A stretch of DNA of 64,000 nucleotides from Strix aluco (lineage: Eukaryota > Chordata > Aves > Strigiformes > Strigidae), in NCBI RefSeq assembly GCF_031877795.1, contig NC_133971.1, positions 48,847,642-48,911,641 of the forward strand. Direction: 5' to 3'. The translations under genes were made by a program, and so were the position numbers. Below, in pieces: positions 48,984-59,754 of the stretch; the stretch's first letter is position 1; every line of letters begins with the position of its first letter. The notes below the pieces were generated by a model. That model did not search any database, was not told the origin of the DNA, and saw nothing but the letters and a program-made list of their open reading frames with translations.

Positions 48984-51900
48984 GTGAGTGGCATTACCTA
49001 TGCATTTTCTAGTCCTGTGTAAATTATGGAATTTTTTTTCACTGTCTTTATTAATAGCCAACAGTGTTCTCGATTTTTATTTAAAGTGTACACATTCACT
49101 TTTGATACAAGCTTCTGGTTTCCAGCAAAGATAAATTATGTATAACAGTCAGAGACACTTGGTATGTCTTCCTCTAACTTTTACTGTCTCAGTTTTGTGC
49201 TCTTGGAAAGTTCAGGTGGTTACTCGGCAACTCTTAGCTTTTTGCAGTTCTGTTCTTATCTGGTACTAGGTTTGTCTTGCTGTTCTCTATGGTTCTTTTC
49301 ATATTTGCTTTCTCTGCCAAATGATTTGGTGTTACTGAAATGTAAGTAGTCATTTTTACTGAAGTGTGAGAGATTGTACTTGAGAAGGGAGTCCAGTGGT
49401 GAAAAACTCTCAGAGAATGTATTTTTTTTTCAAATCCTTTCCTCTTTCTCTTAAAATTAATCATAAGAAAGCATAGCTTTCAAATTTTTTATTTTTCTGA
49501 GTTCTTGGACAATATTGGTCTCCCACATAATGTCATTAACCTTCATTAGGTAAATCTCTCTTAGTAACCAGTTCTAGGTACAAATGCAAATGAAATTTTA
49601 CTACATACATTTTCAGTCAAAGCAAATAAAAATCATGAATACTGATGAAGGAAATTAATTCTAAAATTGAGTTTAATCTTTGGAGAAAAGTTTTTGTAGA
49701 GCTCAGTGAACAAAAATGTTGGAAGGTGATTCAGAATGGTGCTCCCATACCTTTGTGCTGCCTGTATAGTAACTAGAGCACATTAGAAATACTAGAAAAA
49801 CTAGAGGAAATTAGAAATAGAAATTTCTCTTCTATTAGTCTTCTATGATAATAACTATAGTAATTATCTACGAAGTTCTAGGTTACAGAGAAATTGTACT
49901 ATCTTCCTATTAAACCTGAAAAATGAAGCGCTTTTTCATACTGATACGCACAGGGTGGAACACTATTAATACACTCTGCTTCTAGTAAATCTCATTAGAA
50001 TTTTCTTTAGAAGTGATGATGTCAGTATTAAAGCTTCTTCAAGTTTGAATCCAGACACATTTCTCTAACCTAACAGATCCTGTGTAGCTCAAAAGCAGTT
50101 GTGGAACATCTCAGCCTCAAAATAGTTTAAATGGATTCATAATTATCTTGTTCCTGTGAAGTTTTTTTTCCCATAAAACATACTGGAGGTAGTGAAAGAA
50201 ATGAAATTTTTCCTTAGGTTAAGATGAATTTTGGTGATCTGACTTACCTGGATGCAGGGCTAAAAGTAGTTAGGTAGTAATCATGGCTCCACTCAGTATC
50301 TGCATTATGCCTCTTTTGTACTGTGGATGTGAGACTGCAGAAACTGGGAGTGCTCCATCATGGACTTCATTCCCACCTTCCTGGGGGGAAGAAGGATGAG
50401 AAGGGGAGAAAAGTTATTTTCTAGCTTTGCAGTGTGTTATTGCTACAATTTTTTTGTTCTTAGCTATATATGCATTCTGCCAAAGTTGCAATCCATATTC
50501 ATTATTTGTAAGTAACACTCACTACTTGAATAGCTGGTTAGAGGATCATATCAGTGTTATCTTGGACTTCTAGCATCCTTTGAGGCCATAAACTGGGTAG
50601 AAGCGTTCAGAGAGCTCACATTAAACACCTAGAACGACTTATGTTCCTTCTCTGTTATGGTATGTTCTAGGAACAGGCATGTGGTGACAGGGGTGGAAAC
50701 ATTGCAGTGTTTGGCTGCCGTGAATGGCTGTACTGGTGCCTGTCCTCCTCTTCGGGTGAAAATCTCTACTAATGGGACTTTTAAAGCCTCATAAATTGCA
50801 GTAGATCAGCTCATGTTTTATGGCATATTAAACTAAGCAGTGCTTGTTTTTTTTCTGGTTTTCTTAAAAGCCACACTGTCTGTAAACAATTTGGTAGCTG
50901 CTGTACAAGCAACTTAACCTTACCCCGTGTCAGGGTATGACTTCTGTCTTTGTTACTTTGAAGAAAAAAAATATGAAAGATTGTTTGCTGATACATTTTA
51001 TAAGTATCATTGTTTTGAAGCACATTAAGGTGATACCTTTGCTTTTTTTTTTTTAAGTTCTGTGATATTATTGATGTCCTCTGCAGCTTCCACCAAAAGT
51101 GCATGGGTTGGAAGGGAATAGAAACAGTATAAATCTGTGCTTGTGCTGATCTTGCACGTGAACAGTACCTGCAGATGGATGGATAATGTGGTGCACACAT
51201 TCTTCTTCTGCATACATATAGAAGCCCTACCATGCAGCAGACTTGGGAAAGTGATGTCCTTGATGATTGCCTATACATTTGTAAATTATCAGAGTAGAAT
51301 GGTAGTGGGCATCTTTGTTTTATCACAGGATCCAGCAGCTCTTGGCAACAGCTCTGAAAACTTAGAACACTTCAAGGTAGCCTTTGGGAACATAAATAAT
51401 TGTCATTATGGATTTGAGTGAATATTAAGTCATACACAGCAGCTGATTTTTTTTTAAAGTCTCTGTCACAGCATCTCTATCAAGCAGCAAACTGACAGTT
51501 GTTCATCTGTAGCTGTCAGAAGATGTCTGCTTTCAGGTGAGAATGAACATACCATCTGACCTGGGTAGCTCTTTCAGTCTTCAGTGCTCCTCTCTTGAAG
51601 GGGAAGGCAAGTTTGTTAACCAAGTGTATGTAGGTTATTTTTCCTCATTTGTCCTAAGGCTACAAAATTACATTTTTCCTGTGATTTGTAATCAGCATCC
51701 AAAACCAGTGAGGAGCACAGAGGGATTTCTTCAGGAACTCCAGATAGAATTGGGTACTACAGAGTAACTGGGCTGATTTGAAAGCTTAACATTTAGGCAT
51801 CTGATGTTTATGACAGTAAGACTGAAAATTAGGGTTTGTTTTTTTTTTTAACTTGTGTTTGGGTGAAAGGGTAAACATAAAGCACTTTTTTTTTTTTTTT

Positions 51901-54352
51901 TTTCTTTAGCATTTCCTCTACACAGTTACACCTTCTTGGGTCACCTTTTCTTGTGGTTGAGAACTGATACACAAATTATATAGATTACATTTAGCTTATT
52001 CTTGATTGACCTGTATTGCAGAAAAGCTAAAGAACTGACTTTCGAAAATCTTTCCAGAAGTAAACTGCTAATCAAAGCTTTTTTTGAAGTTGATATCTTC
52101 AGCATATAATTGACACAGTAATGGTAAAGATGAGAAGTGATTAATCCACCTGGTTTCACCATTGCTAATTTGTGATTTTTCCCAGTCTTGTCCATTCTTC
52201 CTGCAATTTGGCATTTTAATTCTGCTGAAAGTATTTAAAGTTTGCATGGTGACTTGACTCATCAGATGGCATTTCTGAATTGAAAGATCAGTTCTGCAGG
52301 TTATCTATGTTTTTTTTCCCCAAGTACTCAAAAGACTTTAACTTCTGACCTTTTTTGTATTGATTACATTATTATCAGATATTAGGGTTAATCTTTGATG
52401 TGCTAAAATGATTCAGTTTAAAGTGAACAGTTTGGCACAAGTACTTGCTGAACAGTGGTATTGTAAAAATAGCACTTTTGTGAATTGTTCATATTTTCTA
52501 TTCAATTCTTTTTATAGATTTATAATGAACCCAGTATCGTAGTATGGCAGGCAGGGGTGTGGGAGGGTGTGGTTAGCATCACTGCCAGACTGGAGACTGA
52601 ATTTTATGTAAAAGTGTAAAATACTACTTTGTGTGTCTGACATACCTTATTAGTATAGATGCTGAGCCTGTTAAATATAGGTACCTTTTAGACATCGTCT
52701 AGAAGGACAGCATAAGCAAGCAGAGAGCTCAAATTATTTGTACTGAAGTTTTCAAAACTGTTATGCAAAGCAAGCTTTCTTACTTGCCTGAGGTCAGGCT
52801 GATTCCACGGTAACTGGAGTTTTCACTTCTGACTTCATGAAGTGACCACCTATCATGTAGCAGACACTGAAAAATTGATAGTAAGGATTAGCCAGACCTA
52901 CCTAAACAGTGTGGTAGGACTCTGGTTAATTTCTAAATTGGTGATAGTTTCACTTATTTCTATTAATTTCTGTTATAAGGCTGTTGTTTTTGTGGTGGTG
53001 ATGCTGCAAAACACAGGAGAATGATTATAACCTTGACAAAGTATGTTTTACCAATAAATTTGACTAGAGACTCTTCTAATGGCCTGTACCTTAGATTTTT
53101 GAACCTTCTAGAAAGGAAAATGCAAAAGTTTATATTGATATCTCAGAATGTTTTTATCCTGTATTTGTGAAACAAATGGATTTTCAAATGTTTGTAATAA
53201 TTGTAATGTGTGTGACTTAATTGCCTTCATTAGGAATGGTAGAAAAATGTTTATATGCATTTTTTTACCATTGTATCCATTTTATTTTGTTCCTCTCTCA
53301 CTTAGAAACACTGCTTTTCTCATGACTGTAGTTGCTGTTTGCTTCATGTTTTGTTCTTTTTTAAAAGTTTTGTTTTGCACTGACAAGTTGTGCCATTCAT
53401 ACTGCTACTTTTCTGCCTGTCAGCATTCAAATGTGCATAACTTATGCATAATTTCCTTTTTCCCTTGCCCTCTTTGGTACGTTCACATGTTAGAAATTAC
53501 AGATATCTTTTGGTTTTTTTCCATTCTTTGCTTAAGTTTTCTAGCAGCACAAATCCAGATAGAAATTTCCTATTTTTTTCCCCTCTTACAGCATTATTTA
53601 ATCTGATAATTTTACAAATCTCTTACTGTTTTCATTAGCTACCACCTATCCAAGCCCTTCGTGTTTCACTTAAGATTTCTAGGTCTTCCTTAGTTGATGG
53701 TATCTCACATTCTTTGGCATTAGTCAGGATAACTTCTGCTTCATAGTTGTTGATCAAACCTATTTTTATTAAATCAGTATCTCTGAGTCAGTGTTTCTGC
53801 TTATCAAAGGCATATATAGTTCTTGAAACATAATGTTCTCTTAAGTTTCTAAATACTCCCACCTCCCTCTGGTAATTTCCAGCAGCATCTTTCTTTCTGT
53901 TCTTACTCAGTCATCAGATGATTATCAGTTTATCAGTGTTCATTGCTGAGATTGTCAGCCTCAAAGCTGCTTCTGTTTTCCATTGGTATAATGGACCTTC
54001 CCATCCATGACAGAACAAACTTTCTGTGCTCACCTTATTCTTAGTTCTGCTATCTTTGCAGCTAAGCAACTCTAAATTTTCATTCAACTTAACCCAGTGT
54101 ATTTTGCAACCTACACCACCATCAAGACTTAGTTTTTTGAAACATGCAGATCTTCCTCCAACTCTTCTGCTGTCTTTCCTCAATACTACTGATTTTTCTA
54201 GGATAATATTGACAGAACGTAGTAGTGTGGTTTTTGTTCTTGCCTTGTTGGCTTTCCTTTATTCTGCTCTGCAGTGGCAAAAGAAAATACTTTTCTCATC
54301 CCTTCCTTTCTTCTAGCTAAAGTGTTTCATCTAGTGACACTTTATCTTCTCA

Positions 54353-55046
54353 TGTCTCAGTCCAGAAGGAAACTGAGAACCGTGCAGCCGCTCACAAAGT
54401 CCTTCCCCCTCAGAAATGGGAAAGAGAAAATAAAGTAAAAGGCTTGGGAATTGAGATAAAGACAGGGAGGGGTAACTCACCCATTATGATCATGAGCAAA
54501 AGACAGACTCCTTAGAAGTCAATTTAATTCACACGGTGTCAACAACAACACCACTTAACAGACAGAGTGGGACAGTGAGAAGAAGCATTACCACATCTTA
54601 AAAACACCTTTCCCCCACCCCTCCCTTCTTCCTGGACTCAACTTTACTCCCAATTTCTCTACCTCCCACAGTGGCGCAGGGGGCAGGGAATGGGAGGTGT
54701 GCAGTCAGTCCTGCAGCTTCTTCCTCCTCAGAGGGAGGACTCCTCGCATTCTTCTCCTGCTCCAACATGGGGTCCCTCTCACAGGAGACAGTCCTCCCAT
54801 GAATTTTCTCCAATGTGAGTCCGTCCCACAGGCTGTAGCATTTCCTGAGCTGGTCCAGCATGGGTCACCCCCACATGTTGCAATCCTCCCAGCACTGAAC
54901 TACAACAGCGGGAGCTTCTTCCCATACAGTTCCAGCCTTCTTCAGACACAGTCACCTGCTCTGGCGTCGGGTCCTCCATGGGCTGCAGGTGGGCACCTGC
55001 TTCACCATGGACCTCCATGGGTGGCCTGCTGTCTCACCGCAGGCTG
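54353..55046 (-). mobile_element. ERV LTR family A copy 2, 3' part
   Basis: Reverse complement of the 3' two-thirds of the LTR at 33794-34805, starting TGTCTCAG (LTR end) with the poly(A)-signal region near 54520. The segment 54570-55025 differs from 34129-34584 at only four of 456 positions with no indels, while 54353-54569 is about a quarter diverged. It is cut at 55047 by insertion of LTR B and continues at 57885. Confidence 0.9.
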
Positions 55047-55052
55047 CAAAGT
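55047..55052. repeat. Target duplication of LTR B, left copy
   Basis: CAAAGT here pairs with CAAAGG at 57879-57884; five of six bases match. Six bp is the usual duplication length for ERVK-type elements. Confidence 0.65.
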
Positions 55053-55608
55053 TGTCGTGGATGAAAGTATTAACAGGGTAATGTTTTAACAGGAATTTTA
55101 GATTTATTAATAAATAACAGCAATTGATCATTTACAAAATAATTTAGAAGACATTTTAAAAAAAAAAAGTGACTTATTTACAGATTCTAAAATGACAAGA
55201 TTCACACTAACTTACTTAGCGGTACCTTAATTTATACATATGTACATGTGCATACACAAACATGAAACGTACAAACACACAGAAACAGAAGTATTCGGTA
55301 CAATAGAATGAAGTACGTACCCACACGCCATTAAGCAGAGAAAGAGCGAGTGAAAGAGAAGCTAGCTCAAAGTAAAATTTCCCTCTTCTCGAGTTTAGCG
55401 TAAATACTCACAATGCCTTGGCATTCCTCAATGGGCGATAATTGAGACTCAAGCGGGTTGACTTCACCCTGGCCTTCCATCAGCTCTGGCAGCAGACCAC
55501 ACCTTAAGGGTTTTGATACCTGAGAGGCTCCCAGCTCAGGGGAGATGCTGGTCACAGGCCCGCTGCGATCCAGGAGAGCTCATAGGGTCTCTCCTGTGGT
55601 CACAATTT
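55053..55608 (-). mobile_element. ERV LTR B, 3' part
   Basis: Begins TGTCGTGG, the near inverted repeat of the other end (CCACCA-type at 57878). An AT-rich first part passes to a GC-richer block with AGGGTTTTGATACCTG and CTCATAGGGTCTCTCC, sequence I recognise from bird ERV LTRs. It is interrupted at 55608 by a CR1 copy and resumes at 57511. Total without the CR1 is about 920 bp. No viral gene adjoins it. Confidence 0.75.
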
Positions 55609-57510
55609 CACAGAATCACAGAATTGTCTAGGTTGGAAAAGACCTTGAAGATCATCCAGTCCAACCATTGACCTAACACTGACAGTTCCCAACTACACCA
55701 TATCCCTAAACGCTAAGCTGACCCTGCTCTTAAACACCTCCAGGAATGGGGACTCCACCACCTCCCTGGGCAGCCCATTCCGACGCCTAACAACCTGTAC
55801 TGGAAAGAAATGCTTCCTGATATCCAGTCTAAACCTTCCCTGGCACAACTTGAGGCTATTATCTCTTGTTTTATCGCTTATTACTTGGTTAGAGAGACTC
55901 ATCCCCAGCTCTCTGCACCCTCCCCTCAGGTAGTTGTAGAGGGCGATGAGGTCTCCCCTCAGCCTCCTCTTCTCCAGACTAAACAACCCCAGTTCCCTCA
56001 GCCGCTCCTCGTACGACCTGTGCTCCAGACCCTTCACCAGCTTCAATGCCCTTCTCTGGACACGCTCGAGTCATTCAATGTCCTTTTTGTAGTGAGGGGC
56101 CCAAAACTGAACACAGGAATCGAGGTGCGGCCTCACCAGTGCCGAGTACAGGGGTAAAATCACTTCCCTGTCCCTGCTGGCCACACTATTTCTGATCCAA
56201 GCCAGGATGGCATTGGCCGCCTTGGCCACCTGGGCACACTGCTGGCTCATGTTCAGCCGGCTGTCAATCAACACCCCCAGGTCCGTCTCTGACTGGCAGC
56301 TCTCCAGCCACTCCTCCCCAAGCCTGTAGCGCTGCTGGGGGTTGTTGTGGCCCAAGTGCAGCACCCGGCATTTGCCCTTATTAAAACTCCTACAGTTGGC
56401 CTTAGCCCATCGCTCCAGCCTGTCCAGATCTCTCTGCAGAGCCTCCCTACCCTCGAGCAGATCAACACTCCCACCCAACTTGGTGTCGTCTGCAAACTTA
56501 CTGAGGGTGCACTCGATCCGCTCGTCTAGATCATCAATAAAGATGTTAAACAGGAGTGGCCCCAAAACCGAGCCTGGGGGACACCACTCGTGACCGGCTG
56601 CCAACTGGATTTAACTCCGTTCACCACAACTCTTTGGGCCCAGCCATCCAGCCAGTTTTTTACCCAGCAAAGCGTGTGCCCATCCAAGCCACGAGCAGCC
56701 AGTTTCACCAGGAGAATGCTGTGGGAAATGGTGTCAAAGGCCTTACTGAAGTCAAGGTAAACAACATCCACAGCCTTTCCCTCATCCAATAAGCCGGTCG
56801 CCCTGTCGTAGAAGGAGATCAGGTTTGTCAAGCAGGACCTGCCTTTCATAAACCCATGCTGACTGGGCCTGATCATCTGGTTGTCCCGCATGTGTTGTGT
56901 GATGGTACTCAGGATGAGCTGCTCCATCAGCTTCCTGGGCACCAATGTCTAGCTGACAGGCCTGTAATTTCCCATATCACCCTTCTGACCCTTCTTATAG
57001 ATGGGCGTCACATTGGCCAATTTCCAATCTGTGGGGACCTCTCCGGTCAGCCAGGACTGCTGGTAAATGATGGAAAGCGGCTTGGCGAGCACCCCAGCCA
57101 GCTCCTTCAGCACCCTCGGGTGTATCCCATCCAGTCCCATAGACTTGTGTATGTCTATGTGATGCAGTAGGTCACGGACTGTCTCCTCCTGGGATGCTGG
57201 GGGGTCGTTCTCCCAGTCTCTGTCTTCTGGCTGAGGAGGCTGGATTCCCTCAGTACAACTAGTCTTGCTATTAAAGACTGAGGCAGAGAAGGCATTAAGC
57301 ACCTCAGCCTTCTCCTCATCACTTGTTACCATGTTTCCTTCCGTGTCTAGCAGGGGATGGAGGCTCTCCCTGGTCTTTCTTTTGCTACTGACATAGAAAC
57401 ATTTCCTGTTGTCCCTGATTGCGGAAGCCAGATTAATTTCCAGCTGAGCTTTAGACCTCCTGATTTCCACCCTGCATAGCCTCATAGCATCTTTGTAATC
57501 ATTGTGAGTG
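55609..57510 (-). mobile_element. CR1 LINE, long young-looking copy (1.9 kb)
   Basis: On the minus strand it runs from the ORF2 linker region (YKDAMRLCRVEIRRSKAQLE near 57490) through the reverse transcriptase to the octamer tail at 55609. The 5' end is truncated, so endonuclease and ORF1 are missing. ATTT at 55605-55608 recurs at 57511-57514 and may be a short target duplication or microhomology. It lies inside LTR B, so it is the youngest insertion of the nest. Confidence 0.95.
55693..57485 (-). pseudogene. CR1 ORF2 reverse transcriptase, broken
   Basis: The polymerase domain is readable in order: NVTPIYKKGQKGDMGNYRPVS (57000-56950), VYLDFSKAFDT with the motif A Asp (about 56750), then KFADDTKL with the FADD active-site box (about 56490), the thumb region, and the ORF2 C-terminus. 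It is broken by an in-frame TAG at 56949-56951, one frameshift between about 56604 and 56526, and an in-frame TGA at 56071-56073. The catalytic Asp residues survive, but the missing 5' half and three breaks make it non-functional. Confidence 0.92.
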
Positions 57511-57878
57511 ATTTATAGGGTCCAAGATAATTGACTTTTGTCAGATACCTTTTACTCAAGCCCAGCTCGAACAACGAAGTATTCTAGTGCCTTCCAGCAG
57601 TTGCACAAGAACTTGATGAATGTGCAACTCTGTTATTGTTCCCATTTGACCACATCCCAGGCACAGGTGTGCCAGGCCTTTAGGAGATGATGGGCTGTTA
57701 TAACCTTTCCAAGCAATCGTGAGGGGCAGGAGCCAGGCTCCTTTAGGGGGGCGCCTTAACATTAGCAGTCCTTATCTCCACAGATTGGTGTATAGCTCGG
57801 GGGAGATGGGTGGAATCACACCTAGCACCAAGCAGCCCAAGAAGGGAGGGGTAGGGAGGGGTTAGAATTGCACCACCA
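57511..57878 (-). mobile_element. ERV LTR B, 5' part
   Basis: Continuation of the LTR that begins at 55053, after the CR1. It ends CACCACCA at 57878, the 5' end of the LTR on the minus strand, followed by the right target duplication. It contains a pair of GGGAGGGG-type runs near 57845-57860. Confidence 0.7.
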
Positions 57879-57884
57879 CAAAGG
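57879..57884. repeat. Target duplication of LTR B, right copy
   Basis: CAAAGG, matching CAAAGT at 55047-55052 in five of six bases. It marks the point where LTR A resumes. Confidence 0.65.
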
Positions 57885-58175
57885 GGGTTCTCTGCATGCT
57901 GCAATACAGTCCCTTCTCCTTTCTTCCACTGCCCTTGGTGTTTGCAGAGGTGTCCTCATTGCAACTCCCCCTCACAACTCTAACTCCTTCTTCCAGGTTC
58001 CTCTTCTTAAATACATTATCACAGAGCTGCAGCCACTGTTGCTAATTGGCTCAACCTTGGCCAGAGATGGGTCCGACTTGGAGCTGGGGGAGCTTTGAGA
58101 AGCTTCTCACAGCAGCCACTGCTGTAGCCCCTTCCCTGCTATCAAAAACTCCACCACTCACTCAAACCCAGCACA
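57885..58175 (-). mobile_element. ERV LTR family A copy 2, 5' part
   Basis: Reverse complement of the first third of LTR A, ending CCCAGCACA at 58175 (start of the LTR on the minus strand). The TATA-type box is the complement at about 58005-58013. It differs from 33794-34060 by roughly 15%. TCTCA occurs directly left of the element (54348-54352) and again at 58181-58185, five bases beyond the canonical end, a possible target duplication. Confidence 0.88.
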
Positions 58176-58817
58176 CCTAGTCTCACCTTTCAAAACTTTG
58201 TTTTAATCTTGGGATATCTTCTATATTTTGATATTCTCATACTGTTTATTTTCTGTCCCTATTTCATCGTTTTGCCTTCAGAATGCTGTTCTCTGGTTTA
58301 GCTTTTTATATTGGTTTCATAGAGGCCTGCTTCTTTTATCTGCATTTGATTTTTACTGATTCTCTACAGACATGTGGTCATATATTGCTCAGATGGTGAA
58401 AACTTGCAAATCTATGCTCTTCTGGAATAGGAGAGGTCCTAGTTCTCTGATATGTTCTGGTGATGGTTAAGCTTGAGCTTACAATTCTTGTCTTGACTTT
58501 CATCTGTTTTGTTAGCTTGCTTTTCTTTAGCCTTGATAAATATAACAGTCTTCCCTTGAAGGTCCATCCAAAATCCTGCTGAACAACTGTTTTCTAAGCT
58601 TATTGAATTGCTTTCTCCTGATTGTTTGACATGTCAGGATGCTACCTCTCGTTGTCAGACTCAAAAAAAGTATGTAATTTTCAGAGCTTTTCTTTGCCTC
58701 ATGCCCTGTCATCTCACTGACTCTTGAAATATGTACTTTTACCTCCTGCTACTCAAAGATGCAGGTTTCTTTTTGATTGTTGGTTGAGTTTGTTCCATGA
58801 TTGGTGACAGTCAACAA
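58176..58817. other. Intron 3 stretch without recognised elements
   Basis: About 640 bp, AT-rich, between the LTR nest and the next CR1. Confidence 0.45.
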
Positions 58818-59754
58818 GTTGTGAACAACCTCAGCAAGTTTGTCAACAACACCAAGCTGTGTGGTTCGGTTGACACACTGGAGGGAAGGGATGCCATCCA
58901 GAGGGACCGTGACAGGCTTGAGAGGGTGGGCATCTGCAAACCTCATGAAGTTCAACAAGGCCAAGTGCAAGGTCCTGCACATGCATCATGGCAATCCCAA
59001 GCAGCGTGATCATTGCCCAGCATCGCTGGGTGATGAGTGGGTTGAGAGCAGCGCTGCGGAGAAGGACTTGAGAGTAGCAGTGGATGGAAAAACTGACTAT
59101 GAGCCAGCAATGTGTGCTCGCAGCCCAGAAAGCCAACCGTGTCATGGACTGCATCAAGAGAAGAGTGGCCAGCAGGTTGAGAGAGGTGATTTTCCTCCTC
59201 TACTCCACCCTCATGAGGCCCCACCTGGAGTACTGTGTCCAGCTCTGGGGCCCCCAACATAAGAACGACATGGACCTGTTGGAGCAGGTCCAGAGGAGGC
59301 CACAAGGATGATCAGGGGCTGGAGCACCTCCCCTTGGACAGGTTGAGAGAGTTGGGGTTGTTCAGCCTGGAGAAGAGAAGGCTCCGGGGAGACCTTATAG
59401 CGGCCTTCCAGTACTTAAAGGGGGCTACAGGAAAGATGGGGAGGGACTTTTTACAAGGGCATGTAGTGATGGGACAAGGAGTAATGGCTTTAAACTGGAA
59501 GAGGTTAGATTTAGATTAGATATAATGAAGAAGTTCTTTACTGTCAGGGTGGTGAAACACTGGTACAGGTTGCCCAGCAGGGCTGTGGCTGCCCCCTCCC
59601 TGGCAGTGTTCAAGGCCAGGTTGGACGGGGCTTGGAGCAACCTCGTCTAGTGGAAGGTGTCCCTGCCCATGGCAGGGGCGTTGGAACTAGATGATCTTTA
59701 AGGTCCTTATCAACCCAAACCATTCTATGATTCTGTGACTCTGTGTCTGTTTAG
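58818..59754 (+). mobile_element. CR1 LINE 3' fragment, sense
   Basis: Begins near AACCTCAGCAAGTTTG, the coding region just after the FADD box, and continues through ORF2 C-terminal blocks ([28 protein letters not shown]) and the 3' UTR to the octamer tail ATTCTATGATTCTGTGAC at about 59740. Frames are interrupted by frameshifts near 58925 and 59310. The 3' end (GATGATCTTTAAGGTCC) marks a subfamily different from the 55609 copy. It lies in the same orientation as DTWD2. Confidence 0.92.

Noticed and set aside
50811-51326. 171-codon minus-strand open frame in intron 3
   Set aside because: It includes translated homopolymer (Lys run from the T-rich tract) and no family similarity.
51320-51421. 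Candidate DTWD2 exon 4 after TTTTATCACAG, reading DPAALGNSSENL
   Set aside because: The start resembles the expected Arg-Asp-Pro, but what follows lacks the DTW-domain blocks (no LYPG or DGTW) and no good donor follows.
53148-53606. 152-codon hydrophobic Cys/Phe-rich open frame
   Set aside because: Composition follows T-rich intronic DNA; no domain, no splice or promoter context.
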